Shown: positions 44,375 through 52,888, numbered from the stretch's first letter. The stretch is DNA of 64,000 nt from Saccharothrix obliqua (GCF_019375475.1 NZ_JAHXGQ010000018.1:22618-86617); one strand, 5' to 3'. Numbers and translations are program-made. The notes: generated by a model not told the origin, from the sequence alone.

Positions 44375-45130
44375 TCAGTGGGTCAGGATCTTGCCGAGGA
44401 AGTCCTTCGCGCGGTTGGACTTCGGCGCCGAGAAGAAGTCCTCCGGCGTCGAGTCCTCGACGATCTCGCCGTCCGCCATGAACACCACCCGGTCGGCGGC
44501 CTTGCGGGCGAAGCCCATCTCGTGGGTGACCACCAGCATGGTCATGCCCTCCTTGGCCAGGGTGGTCATGACGTCCAGCACCTCCTGGACCATCTCGGGG
44601 TCCAGCGCGGAGGTCGGCTCGTCGAACAGCATCACCTTGGGGCGCATCGCCAACGCGCGGGCGATCGCCGCCCGCTGCTGCTGCCCGCCCGACAGCTGGG
44701 CGGGGTACTTCTCCGCCTGGTTCGCGATGCCGACCCGCTCCAGCAGCTCCATGGCCGTCTTGCGGGCCTGCGCCGCCGGCGTCTTGCGGACCTTCACCGG
44801 CGCGAGCATCACGTTGTCCACGATGCTCTTGTGGGCGAACAGGTTGAACGACTGGAAGACCATGCCCACGTCCGCGCGCAGCCGCGCCAGGTCCCGGCCC
44901 TCGGTCGGCAGCGGCTGGCCGTCGACCTCGATCGAGCCCTTGTCGACCGGCTCCAGCCGGTTGATCGTGCGGCACAGCGTGGACTTGCCGGAACCGGACG
45001 GCCCCAGCACCACGACGACCTGGCCCTTCGGCACCTCCAGCGAAACGTCCTTGAGGACGTGCAGGGGCCCGAAGAACTTGTCCACGCCCGCCATCCGGAT
45101 CATCGGCGGAGCAGGTGTGGGGCCGGTCAT
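44375..45130 (-). CDS. gluA: Glutamate ABC transporter ATP-binding protein GluA
   Basis: 251 residues, polar-amino-acid ATPase. Walker A GPSGSGKST, signature LSGGQQQR, Walker B VMLFDEPTSALD and the switch VVTHEMGFA are intact. First gene of the leftward gluABCD operon; divergent from the two-component regulator with 134 bp between. In Corynebacterium the same operon lies close to miaB, as it does here. Confidence 0.95.
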   Translation of the reverse strand: MTGPTPAPPMIRMAGVDKFFGPLHVLKDVSLEVPKGQVVVVLGPSGSGKSTLCRTINRLEPVDKGSIEVDGQPLPTEGRDLARLRADVGMVFQSFNLFAHKSIVDNVMLAPVKVRKTPAAQARKTAMELLERVGIANQAEKYPAQLSGGQQQRAAIARALAMRPKVMLFDEPTSALDPEMVQEVLDVMTTLAKEGMTMLVVTHEMGFARKAADRVVFMADGEIVEDSTPEDFFSAPKSNRAKDFLGKILTH

Positions 45131-45264
45131 CAGATCCTCCAGTGGGGGTTCCTGAGCGTTGGCGGAAACCTAGGTGTGCGTCACCACACCAGTCCAGGCG
45201 GTTGAGCAAGACTTAGGGTCTCAACTCTGTCACAGGCAGGCGACAATAACTCGGGAGGACGTCG

Positions 45265-45942
45265 GTGCGCGTGCTGTTGGTCGAAGACGACGACCGGGTC
45301 GCGGAAGCGCTGGTCCCGGCGCTGACCCGGCGTGGTTTCACAGTAGACCGGCAAGCCACCGGACGGGGGACGCTCGATCGGCTGGCCGGGGTGGACGTGG
45401 TGCTCCTCGACCTCGGGCTGCCGGATATCGACGGAGTGACCCTGTGCCGCAACATCCGGGCCGCCAGCGACGTCGCGATCATCGTCGTGTCCGCGCGCGG
45501 CGAGATCGACGACCGCATCCTGGGCCTGCACGCCGGCGCGGACGACTACCTGGTCAAGCCGTACGACGTGGGCGAGCTGGTCGCCCGCGTGCACGCGGTG
45601 CGCAGGCGGCGCGGCGACCCGGTGGGCGTCGGCGGCACGGGCACCGAGGTGTTCGAGGCCGGTGACGTGCGCGTCGACCTCGCGCGGCACGAGGTCACCG
45701 TGGCCGGTCGACCGGTGGCGTTGGCGCGCAAGGAGTTCCAGGTGCTCGCGCTGGTCATGGCGGCGGGCGGCGCCGTGTGCACGCGTGAGCGCATCCTGGC
45801 CGAGGTGTGGGGCCGCACGTGGTCGGGCGCGAACCGGACGCTCGACGTGCACGTGGCGACGCTGCGGACCAAGCTCGGGCGGCCCTCGCTGCTGGAGACC
45901 GTGCGCGGCGTCGGCTACCGGCTCGGCGCGAGCGGGACCTGA
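45265..45942 (+). CDS. OmpR-family response regulator
   Basis: 225 residues. Receiver domain with acidic pocket VEDDD, phospho-acceptor D49 (VVLLDLGLPD) and K98 (YLVKPYD). C-terminal winged helix (about 130-222; TRERILAEVWGRTW, LDVHVATLRTKLG, ETVRGVGYRLG). GTG start with GGGAGG upstream. It is divergent from gluA and coupled to a histidine kinase one base downstream; control of gluABCD or of the adjacent TAXI gene is plausible. Confidence 0.94.
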   Translation: MRVLLVEDDDRVAEALVPALTRRGFTVDRQATGRGTLDRLAGVDVVLLDLGLPDIDGVTLCRNIRAASDVAIIVVSARGEIDDRILGLHAGADDYLVKPYDVGELVARVHAVRRRRGDPVGVGGTGTEVFEAGDVRVDLARHEVTVAGRPVALARKEFQVLALVMAAGGAVCTRERILAEVWGRTWSGANRTLDVHVATLRTKLGRPSLLETVRGVGYRLGASGT

Positions 45943-45943
45943 C

Positions 45944-47335
45944 GTGCGCTCGCGGCTGCTCGGCATCGTGCTCACCCTGGTGGTGCTGGTGCTGGTCGGG
46001 ATGGGCGTGCCGCTCGGGCGCGGTGTCGCCGCGGGCGAGCAGCAGGAGATGTTCCTCGACCGGCTCACCGACACCGCCCGGTTCGCCTCCGTCGCGCAGC
46101 GACCGCTGATCGACGACCAGCCCCGGCTGATGGAGCGCGAGCTGGCCCGCTACCAGGACCTCTACGGCATCAAGGTGGCGTTGCTGGACCGGTCCGGCCG
46201 GGTCGTCGCCGCGTCCGGCGAGGGCGTCGACGTCACCTCCGAGGAGGTGTCCGACCTAATCGAGAGCGCGCTCGCGGGCAGGCAGCCGAACCCGCCCGAG
46301 CTGTTCATGCCGTGGGACGACACCGAGCTGGTGCTCGCCGAGCCGGTGCTCGCCGACGGCGAGGTGCGTGGCGCGCTGGTCACCTTCTCCCCCACCGACA
46401 AGACCCGGCGCGAGGTGCTGCTGTGGTGGGTGGTGCTGCTGTCGGCGAGCCTCATGGTGCTGGTGCTCGCGGTGTTCGCGGCGCTGCCGCTGGTGCGGTG
46501 GACGCTGCGGCCCGTGCGGCGGCTCGACGACGCGACCGGGGAACTGCTCGCGGCCGTCGTGTCCGGGCGGCCGGTGGCGGCGGTCGGGTCGTCCTCCGGG
46601 CCGCCGGAGCTGCGCCGGCTGTCCCGGTCGTTCGACCAGATGGCCGCCAACGTCGGCGACGTGCTGGCCGCGCAACGCGCGTTCGTCGCCGACGCCTCGC
46701 ACCAGCTCCGCAACCCGCTGACCGCCCTCAAGCTGCGCCTGTCCAACCTGGAGGGCCACGTCTCCGGCGACGCCGTGGTGCACCAGGTCGCCGCGCTGGC
46801 CGAGGCGGACCGGCTCAACCGCATCCTGGACGAGCTGCTGGCCATGGCGCGTGCCGGTTCGCCGTCCGTCGACCCGGTGGAGGTCGACGTGGACCGCGCC
46901 GTCGCCGGGCGGCTGTCCGCGTGGCAGCCCGCCGCCGCGGCGCGCACCGTGCACCTGGTGCTCGACGGCGAGCCCGGCGGGCGGGCGCTCGCCCCGCCGC
47001 GCGGCGTGGAGGCCGTGCTGGACGCGCTGCTGGACAACGCCCTGAAGTTCGCGCCCGACGACACGCTGGTCCGCGTCGAGGTGCGGCGCGCGGACGGCGT
47101 GGTGCGGCTGTCCGTGCGCGACGAGGGGCCGGGGCTCACCCCGGACGAGCTGGAGCGGGCCACCGACCGGTTCTGGCGCTCGCCCGCGCACCAGAACATC
47201 CAGGGTTCCGGGTTGGGGCTGGCGATCGTCCGCCAGATCGTGGACCGGGTCGACGGGACGGTGGAGCTGTCGCTGCCGGACGACGGCGGGCTGCGGGTGA
47301 CCGTCACGTTCCCCGCCGCGCCGGTCAGACCTTGA
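45944..47335 (+). CDS. Sensor histidine kinase
   Basis: 463 residues: transmembrane helix 1 (about 6-25), an extracytoplasmic sensor domain of ~130 residues, helix 2 (about 160-182), HAMP, HisKA with phospho-acceptor H253 (DASHQLRNPLTALKLRL), and a HATPase domain (N box LLDNALKFAP, G boxes DEGPGL and GSGLGLAIV). The GTG at 45944 follows the regulator stop by one base. The 3' end overlaps the convergent TAXI gene by 11 bp. Confidence 0.93.
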   Translation: MRSRLLGIVLTLVVLVLVGMGVPLGRGVAAGEQQEMFLDRLTDTARFASVAQRPLIDDQPRLMERELARYQDLYGIKVALLDRSGRVVAASGEGVDVTSEEVSDLIESALAGRQPNPPELFMPWDDTELVLAEPVLADGEVRGALVTFSPTDKTRREVLLWWVVLLSASLMVLVLAVFAALPLVRWTLRPVRRLDDATGELLAAVVSGRPVAAVGSSSGPPELRRLSRSFDQMAANVGDVLAAQRAFVADASHQLRNPLTALKLRLSNLEGHVSGDAVVHQVAALAEADRLNRILDELLAMARAGSPSVDPVEVDVDRAVAGRLSAWQPAAAARTVHLVLDGEPGGRALAPPRGVEAVLDALLDNALKFAPDDTLVRVEVRRADGVVRLSVRDEGPGLTPDELERATDRFWRSPAHQNIQGSGLGLAIVRQIVDRVDGTVELSLPDDGGLRVTVTFPAAPVRP

Positions 47336-48281
47336 CGTCCCGGTAGTAGTTCTTCGCGCCGGGGTGCAGCGGTAGCGGCGTCGTCTCGATCGCCGACCTG
47401 ATCTCGATCGACCTGGCCACCGGGCTCGCCGCGACCAGGTTGGGCTGCGCCCGGAACAGGCCGCGCAGCAGCGCCTCCGCCACGTCGTCCCGCATCGACT
47501 CGTCGACCAGCAGGAAGTTGCGCACGACGAGCGTCGTGACGGGTTTCGCCATCGGGCCGCCGGGCAGTTCGTAGGCCGACGCGGGCAGCGTCGCCGACCC
47601 GTACACGGGGTAGAGGCGGCGCAGGTTGCCCAGCACGTCGCTCAGGTCCAGCATCCGGATCTTCACGGTGGTGGCGAGCGTCGTCACGCCGGCCGTCGGC
47701 ACGCCACCCGACCAGAAGAACGCGTCGAGGTCGTCGTTGCGCATGGCGTCCGTGGTCGCGTTCAGGTCCAGGTACCGGACCTGGAGGTCGTCGGGCGACA
47801 TGTCCGCCGAGCGCAGCAGTCGTTCGGCGATGAGCTTCACGCCCGAGTCCGGGGCCCCGAGCGACACCCGCAGGCCCTTCAGCCCCGCGAGGTTCTTCAC
47901 GTCCAGGTCGGCGCGCACCGCCACCTGGAGGTAGTCGTCGTGCATCCGGGCCAGCGCGTACAGCCGCCGCCCGCCCGAGTTGCCCTGCGCGTCCTCCGCC
48001 GCGTCCGCCGCCGAGAAGCCGACCTGCGCGGTGCCGGTGCGCAGCCGTTCCAGGTTGTCCACCGAACCCGCCGTGGCCACCACCCGCGGCCGGGGGATGC
48101 CCGGGTCGCGGGTCCAGCCGTCCGCGAGCGCGGAACTCAGCTTGTAGTAGACGCCCGTGTCACTGCCCGCCGCCATGGTCAGCTCGACCCGCGAGAAGTT
48201 GTCGCCGCACCCGCTCACGGCCAGCGCGGCGAGGGCCAGCACGGCCCCCGCGGCGCGCAGTCTTCGCAGCGTTCCCGACAC
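47325..48281 (-). CDS. TAXI-family TRAP solute receptor lipoprotein
   Basis: 318 residues: lipoprotein signal (LAALAVSGCGDN) and a TAXI fold, recognised by the start ELTMAAGSDTGVYYKLSSALA and the internal VATAGSVDNLERLRTGTAQVGFSAAD. TAXI receptors normally hand a small acid such as glutamate to a DctM-type TRAP permease, but no TRAP membrane gene is in the window. Its position against a two-component system and gluABCD suggests that it may be a ligand sensor rather than a transporter part. Confidence 0.9.
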   Translation of the reverse strand: MSGTLRRLRAAGAVLALAALAVSGCGDNFSRVELTMAAGSDTGVYYKLSSALADGWTRDPGIPRPRVVATAGSVDNLERLRTGTAQVGFSAADAAEDAQGNSGGRRLYALARMHDDYLQVAVRADLDVKNLAGLKGLRVSLGAPDSGVKLIAERLLRSADMSPDDLQVRYLDLNATTDAMRNDDLDAFFWSGGVPTAGVTTLATTVKIRMLDLSDVLGNLRRLYPVYGSATLPASAYELPGGPMAKPVTTLVVRNFLLVDESMRDDVAEALLRGLFRAQPNLVAASPVARSIEIRSAIETTPLPLHPGAKNYYRDVKV

Positions 48282-48338
48282 CCGCGCATCGTCGCACGTC
48301 CAGGCTCTACCCTGGACACGACGGAAGGATTAGGTGCA

Positions 48339-49808
48339 GTGACCCGCAGTTACCAGATCCGCACGTTCGGCTGCCAGATGAACGTGCACGATTCCGAGCG
48401 TCTCGCCGGGATGCTTGAGGACGCGGGCTACACGCCCGCCGAAGGCGACCAGGCCCCCGACGTGGTGGTGTTCAACACCTGCGCCGTGCGGGAGAACGCG
48501 GACAACAAGTTGTACGGCACGCTCGGCCACCTCGCGCCGGCGAAGACCGCGAACCCGGACATGCAGATCGCCGTCGGCGGCTGCCTCGCCCAGAAGGACC
48601 AGGGCGAGATCGTGAAGCGCGCCCCGTGGGTCGACGTCGTGTTCGGCACCCACAACATCGGGTCGCTGCCCGTGCTGCTGGAGCGCGCCCGGCACAACCG
48701 GGAGGCCCAGGTCGAGATCCTGGACTCCCTGGAGACCTTCCCGTCCACGCTGCCCGCCCGTCGCGACTCCGCGTACTCCGGGTGGGTGTCGGTGTCGGTC
48801 GGCTGCAACAACACGTGCACGTTCTGCATCGTCCCGTCGCTGCGCGGCAAGGAGAAGGACCGCCGGCCCGGCGAGGTGTTGGCCGAGGTGCAGGCCCTGG
48901 TCGACGAGGGCGTGCTGGAGGTGACGCTGCTCGGGCAGAACGTCAACTCCTACGGCGTCGAGTTCGGCGACCGGTTCGCGTTCGGCAAGCTGCTGCGCGC
49001 CACCGGCGGCATCGAGGGGCTGGAGCGGGTCCGGTTCACCTCGCCGCACCCGAAGGACTTCACCGACGACGTCATCGCCGCGATGGCCGAGACGCCCAAC
49101 GTGTGCCACCAGCTCCACATGCCGTTGCAGTCCGGGTCCGACCGGGTGCTCAAGGAGATGCGCCGGTCGTACCGCTCGGCCAAGTACCTGGGCATCCTGG
49201 ACAACGTCCGGCGCGCCATGCCCGACGCGGCCATCACCACGGACATCATCGTCGGGTTCCCCGGCGAGACCGAGGAGGACTTCCAGGCGACGCTCGACGT
49301 CGTCCGCGAGGCGAAGTTCTCCAGCGCGTTCACGTTCCAGTATTCGAAGCGCCCCGGCACGCCTGCCGCCGAGCTGCCCGACCAGCTGCCGAAGGAGGTC
49401 GTGCAGGAGCGTTACGACCGCCTGGTGACCCTGGTCAACGAGATCGCGTGGGAGCAGAACAAGCTCCAGGTGGGTCGTCGGGTGGAGGTGCTGGTCGCGC
49501 ACGGCGAGGGCCGCAAGGACGCCGAGACGCACCGCCTGTCCGGCCGGGCCCGCGACGGCAGGCTCGTGCACTTCACGCCCGGTGACGCCCACATCCGACC
49601 GGGTGACGTCATCGAGACCGACATCACCTACGCCGCGCCGCACAACCTCATCGCGGACGGCCCCGTGCGGTCGCACCGGCGCACCAGGGCGGGTGACCGC
49701 GCCGAGGCCGGCATCCGCCCGAAGACGGCGGGTGTCACGCTGGGCCTGCCGAAGTTCGGCGCCCCGGAACCCCTGCCGGCCGCGGTGGGCGGGTGCGCCG
49801 TCGGATGA
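48339..49808 (+). CDS. miaB: tRNA 2-methylthio-N6-isopentenyladenosine synthase MiaB
   Basis: 489 residues, radical-SAM methylthiotransferase acting on i6A37 of tRNA. The UPF0004 domain carries three cluster cysteines (C12 in FGCQMN, C48 in NTCAVR, C82 in GGCLAQ); the radical-SAM triad is C156, C160, C163 (GCNNTCTFC). A TRAM domain (about 385-450) binds tRNA. The ~40 C-terminal residues after TRAM are an unremarkable extension. GTG start with GGAAGGAT upstream. Its partner miaA lies 4 kb downstream in the same block. Confidence 0.95.
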   Translation: MTRSYQIRTFGCQMNVHDSERLAGMLEDAGYTPAEGDQAPDVVVFNTCAVRENADNKLYGTLGHLAPAKTANPDMQIAVGGCLAQKDQGEIVKRAPWVDVVFGTHNIGSLPVLLERARHNREAQVEILDSLETFPSTLPARRDSAYSGWVSVSVGCNNTCTFCIVPSLRGKEKDRRPGEVLAEVQALVDEGVLEVTLLGQNVNSYGVEFGDRFAFGKLLRATGGIEGLERVRFTSPHPKDFTDDVIAAMAETPNVCHQLHMPLQSGSDRVLKEMRRSYRSAKYLGILDNVRRAMPDAAITTDIIVGFPGETEEDFQATLDVVREAKFSSAFTFQYSKRPGTPAAELPDQLPKEVVQERYDRLVTLVNEIAWEQNKLQVGRRVEVLVAHGEGRKDAETHRLSGRARDGRLVHFTPGDAHIRPGDVIETDITYAAPHNLIADGPVRSHRRTRAGDRAEAGIRPKTAGVTLGLPKFGAPEPLPAAVGGCAVG

Positions 49809-49822
49809 GCGGGGAGATGCCG

Positions 49823-50296
49823 ATGAGCGAGGAACGCGACGACCTGGCCGAACTCCGGGCCGAGATCGACGACGTGGGCAGGACCGCCGAACGCCGCTTC
49901 GACCCCGGCCGCGGCGCGCTCACCATCGCCATCGCCGTGCTGGCCGTCCTCGTGTCCATGATCCTGCCGTGGCACGGCGACAAGACGGGGTTGGACATCC
50001 TGCTCGGCGAAGCGCGTGCCGTGCCGAAGTTCTTCTCGTACGCGGTGCTCGTCGCCGGCGTGCTGCTGCCCGCGCTCACCCTGGCCACGCGCCGGTGGAC
50101 GTTGGCGTGGATCAGCGCGCTCGCCTCGTTCGCCGCGTCGGTCAGCGGCGTCCTGTCGATCTGGACGACCCAGACCGGCACCGGCCACCAGGCGGGCATC
50201 GGCCCCGGCGCCGGCCTCATCATCGCCGTGGTGGCAATCATCGTGCTGTTGGCGAAATGGCTGAAGATCGCCGCTTCCCGAGCCCCAATGCGCTGA
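49823..50296 (+). CDS. Small membrane protein, Rv2732c-like
   Basis: 157 residues, N-terminal acidic coiled segment (MSEERDDLAELRAEIDDVGRTAERR) and four hydrophobic helices. The gene next to miaB in mycobacteria (Rv2732c) encodes a comparable four-helix membrane protein, supporting orthology by position. I use the ATG at 49823 because GGGGAG is 6 bases upstream; the ATG at 49805 overlaps the miaB stop (ATGA) and is an alternative. Function unknown. A structured repeat follows 60 bases after the stop. Confidence 0.85.
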   Translation: MSEERDDLAELRAEIDDVGRTAERRFDPGRGALTIAIAVLAVLVSMILPWHGDKTGLDILLGEARAVPKFFSYAVLVAGVLLPALTLATRRWTLAWISALASFAASVSGVLSIWTTQTGTGHQAGIGPGAGLIIAVVAIIVLLAKWLKIAASRAPMR

Positions 50297-50356
50297 CCAC
50301 GCACACCACACCCGCCGCCGCGCAGGCCGTGCGCCAGCACAGCGGCCCACCGTCGC

Positions 50357-50532
50357 GTTCTCCCCGTATGGCCTGCGCGCAGCGAACCACGCGGTGTTCC
50401 GGGGCGCAAGCACGCTTTTCGCTTGCGCCCCGGAACACCGCGTGGTTGTCTTTGACCAGGTCATACGGGGAGAACACGACCCGCTTTTTCACTACTCCTT
50501 GGCGGCCTGCCGCGCGGCGAGCGCTCTTTTTT
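50357..50532 (+). repeat. Structured hairpin repeat, copy 1 (rightward)
   Basis: Outer arms GTTCTCCCCGTATG (50357-50370) and CATACGGGGAGAAC (50462-50475) pair perfectly and extend through GCCTG/CAGGT. A small internal loop follows (CGCGCAGCG opposite GTCTTTGAC), then a perfect 27-bp inner stem (50385-50411 with 50421-50447) capped by ACGCTTTTC. After the hairpin comes a ~57-base tail with CTTGGCGG-yCTGCC, GCCGCGCGGC, GAGCGCTC and a T6 run (50527-50532). It lies 60 bp past the stop of the Rv2732c-like gene, pointing away from it. Confidence 0.92.
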
Positions 50533-50563
50533 CCGCGATCCAGCGGGCTGTTAGGTTCGCCCG

Positions 50564-51277
50564 ATGGTCCTACCCAGCATCACGTCAGCCGACGCGGGCG
50601 AGTTATATGCCACCCTGGCCGTGTTACCTGTAGGTAGCTACGAACAACACGGCGACCACCTGCCGCTGTCCACCGACACCCTCATCGCGTCGTTGATCGC
50701 GCGCGAGGTCGCGGGCTTGTACGGGCTCCTGCCACTACCGCCGATCACCATCTCGTGTTCGCACGAGCACGCCGCCTACCCGGGGACGGTGAGCATCTCC
50801 GCGTCGACCCTCATCCGCGTCATCGAAGATATCCGGGGTTCGCTTCAGCCGCAGGGCGTCAACCAGCTCGTCATCGTGAACGGGCACGGTGGGAACCACG
50901 TGCTTTCCAACATCGTCCAGGAAGCCAACACCGACGCGCGGCGCGTGGCGCTGTTCCCGGACCGGACGACGGTGGAGACGGCGCGGATGGACGCCGGTAT
51001 GGAATCGTCCCTGCACGACGACATGCACGGCGGCGAGTGGGAAACGTCCATCATGTTGCGTTATTTCCCGGAGATGGTCGACCCTCATTACCGCGACCGC
51101 GATCGCGCTGTGTCCGATCGTCGTCACCTGTTGACGGTGCGGGTGGACGGGTACGCCGCGGACGGGATCATCGGCTTTCCTTCTCTGGCTTCGGCGGCCA
51201 AAGGGGAAGCTGCGGTGACCAGTCTTGTCGCGTTGTTCGGGGGTGTGTATCACGTGTTGCAGGGTTTTGAGGCTTGA
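50564..51277 (+). CDS. Creatininase-family amidohydrolase
   Basis: 237 residues. The metal centre of the family is recognisable: YEQHGDHLPLSTD (Glu, His, Asp), VNGHGGNH (His) and MHGGEWETS (Glu). Members hydrolyse creatinine, formamide-type or peptide amide bonds; MftE is a relative, but no mycofactocin gene is nearby. Codon choice differs from neighbours: two TTA leucines (codons 14 and 21) and more A/T at third positions. It lies between two inverted copies of a structured repeat and interrupts the conserved Rv2732c-DUF349 neighbourhood, so acquisition is likely. Weak ribosome site. Confidence 0.88.
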   Translation: MVLPSITSADAGELYATLAVLPVGSYEQHGDHLPLSTDTLIASLIAREVAGLYGLLPLPPITISCSHEHAAYPGTVSISASTLIRVIEDIRGSLQPQGVNQLVIVNGHGGNHVLSNIVQEANTDARRVALFPDRTTVETARMDAGMESSLHDDMHGGEWETSIMLRYFPEMVDPHYRDRDRAVSDRRHLLTVRVDGYAADGIIGFPSLASAAKGEAAVTSLVALFGGVYHVLQGFEA

Positions 51278-51307
51278 GGTTGAGGCTTGAGGCTTGAGGC
51301 TTGAGGC
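51267..51307. repeat. TTGAGGC heptanucleotide tandem repeat, six copies
   Basis: Six consecutive TTGAGG(C) units, the second lacking its C, beginning inside the last four codons of the creatininase gene and running 30 bases beyond the stop. Each unit contains TGA, so slippage can change only the extreme C-terminus. Confidence 0.93.
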
Positions 51308-51325
51308 CAAGCATTTTTGGGGATT

Positions 51326-51507
51326 AAAAACGACGCTCGCCGCTTGGCAGACCGCCAAGGATGACGAAGAGCGGGCTGCGTGTCATCCCCGTATGACCTG
51401 GTCAAGACAACCGCGCTTCGTCAGGGAGGGCAAGCGAAAAGCGTGCTTGCCCTCCCTGACGAAGCGCGGTTCGCTGGCGCGCAGGCCATACGGGGATGAC
51501 ACGCAGC
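51326..51507 (-). repeat. Structured hairpin repeat, copy 2 (leftward)
   Basis: Outer arms of 21 bp pair perfectly (51375-51395 with 51487-51507; core CATCCCCGTATG). The inner stem is again exactly 27 bp (51409-51435 with 51445-51471), sharing AACC at its base and GCAAGC at its tip with copy 1 but differing over the 17 bases between, with matching changes on the other arm. The loop is identical to copy 1 in the element's own orientation (ACGCTTTTC). The tail (51326-51374) holds CTTGGCGGTCTGCCAAG and ends in TTTTT. It lies 58 bp past the stop of the leftward DUF349 gene, again pointing away. Confidence 0.92.
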
Positions 51508-51528
51508 GGGCAGGGGTTTGGTGGTGTG

Positions 51529-51564
51529 AAAAGCCCGGCTCCGGTGCGGAGCCGGGCCTTTTTT
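51529..51564. terminator. Bidirectional terminator downstream of the DUF349 gene
   Basis: GCCCGGCTCCG (51533-51543) pairs perfectly with CGGAGCCGGGC (51547-51557), loop GTG, flanked by AAAA on the left and TTTTTT (51559-51564) on the right. It terminates the leftward DUF349 transcript and stops rightward read-through. Confidence 0.92.
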
Positions 51565-51565
51565 G

Positions 51566-52888
51566 TCAGCGGGTGGCTACGGCCTGTTCTGCTGCCGCCA
51601 GCCATTCGCGCCACTGCTTGGCCTGGGCCTCGGCCTGTTCTGCCCGGCGCTTGTCGCCGGCGGAACGGGCCTTCGCGGCCTGGGCCTCGAACTGCTCCAC
51701 GCGCTCGCGGAACTGGGCTACGCGGGCTTCTGCCTCGGGGTCGGAGCGCCGCCACTGGGCGTCGACCGCACCGCGCACCTTCTCCTCGATGGAGCGCAGC
51801 TTGCCTTCCAGTTCGCGCACGCGCTCACGCGGGACCTTGCCGATGGCGTCCCAGCGCTCCTGGATGCGGTAGAGCTGCTGCCGAGCCGCCTCCAGGTCGT
51901 GCGACGGGTCGATGTGCTCGGCCTCGGCGAGCAGTTCCTCCTTGAGCTTCGCGTTGGCCGCGAACTCCGCGTCACGCTCCGAGAACGCCTCGGAACGCCG
52001 GGCGAAGAACGCGTCCTGCGCGGCGCGGAAGCGCTGCCACAAGGCGTCGTCGGCCTCCTTGGGCGCACGCCCGGCGGCCTTCCACTCGACCATCAGCTCC
52101 TTGTACCGACCGGCCGTGGGGCCCCAGTCGTCGGACTCGATGAGCTTCTCCGCCTCGTCGACCAGCTCCTGCTTGCGGGTCTTGGCCACGCCGCGCTGCC
52201 GGTCCAGGTCGGCGAAGTGGGAACCCCGCCTGCGGTTGAACGCGTCACGCGCCTTGGAGAACCGCCGCCACAACTGCTCGTCGGTCTTCCGGTCGACCCC
52301 GCGGATCGTCTTCCACTCGTCCAGGATGGCCCGCAGCCGGTCGCCCGCCGCCTTCCACTGCGTGGACTCGTTGGCCAGCGTCTCGGCCTCCTCGACCAGC
52401 GCCAGCTTCCGCGCACCCGCCTGCGCCCGCGCCTCGTCCTTGGCCGCCTTCGCCGCTTCCAGGCCCTTCTCGGCCTCGGCCAGCACGAACTCGACCCGCG
52501 CGGCGAGCGCGGCGAGGTCGCCGACCACGGCCGCGTCCGCGAGGCTGTCCCGCACGTGCTTCGCGCTGTTCAACGCGTGCTTGGGGTCGCCCGCACCGGA
52601 CGAGAGCCGGGTCACCAGCAGCTCGACCTCGGTGCGGATGTCGTCGAACCGGCGCGCGAAGTGCGCCAGGCCCTCGGCGGGTTCGCCCGCCTGCCACGAA
52701 CCGACGACCCGCTCCCCCTCGGCCGTCTTGACGTAGACGGTGCCGTCCGCGTCCACGCGCCCCCAGCGGTCAGGGTGGTCCGACGCCACGGGGACCGGCG
52801 GAGGCGTGCTTTCCGTCCGCGTCTCCTCGACCACCGCCCCCGTACCACTGTCACCAGTGGCTTCCGGTGTCGTCTCGTGCTCCGTCAT
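51566..52888 (-). CDS. DUF349 repeat protein (Rv2731-like)
   Basis: 440 residues, highly charged and almost wholly helical. An N-terminal WGRVDADGTVYVKTAEGERVVGSW domain of ~50 residues is followed by four or more DUF349 helical repeats (W-x2-AGDRLRAILDEWKTIRGVDRKTDEQLWRRF; WKAAGRAPKEADDALWQRFRAAQDAFFARR). Long coiled-coil segments end in an Ala/Glu/Arg-rich C-terminus. Cytoplasmic, function unknown, possibly an RNA- or membrane-linked scaffold. Position between the Rv2732c-like and LigB-like genes matches M. tuberculosis Rv2731. GAGGAGG precedes the start. Confidence 0.9.
   Translation of the reverse strand: MTEHETTPEATGDSGTGAVVEETRTESTPPPVPVASDHPDRWGRVDADGTVYVKTAEGERVVGSWQAGEPAEGLAHFARRFDDIRTEVELLVTRLSSGAGDPKHALNSAKHVRDSLADAAVVGDLAALAARVEFVLAEAEKGLEAAKAAKDEARAQAGARKLALVEEAETLANESTQWKAAGDRLRAILDEWKTIRGVDRKTDEQLWRRFSKARDAFNRRRGSHFADLDRQRGVAKTRKQELVDEAEKLIESDDWGPTAGRYKELMVEWKAAGRAPKEADDALWQRFRAAQDAFFARRSEAFSERDAEFAANAKLKEELLAEAEHIDPSHDLEAARQQLYRIQERWDAIGKVPRERVRELEGKLRSIEEKVRGAVDAQWRRSDPEAEARVAQFRERVEQFEAQAAKARSAGDKRRAEQAEAQAKQWREWLAAAEQAVATR

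Noticed and set aside
50370..51405. Small reading frames in the structured repeats beginning MTWSKTTT or MTWSRQP
   Set aside because: They arise because conserved repeat sequence (the GACCAGGTCAT strand) happens to encode MTWS in all three copies. The variable hairpin cores make the rest unrelated, so they are not genes, although automatic pipelines may call them.
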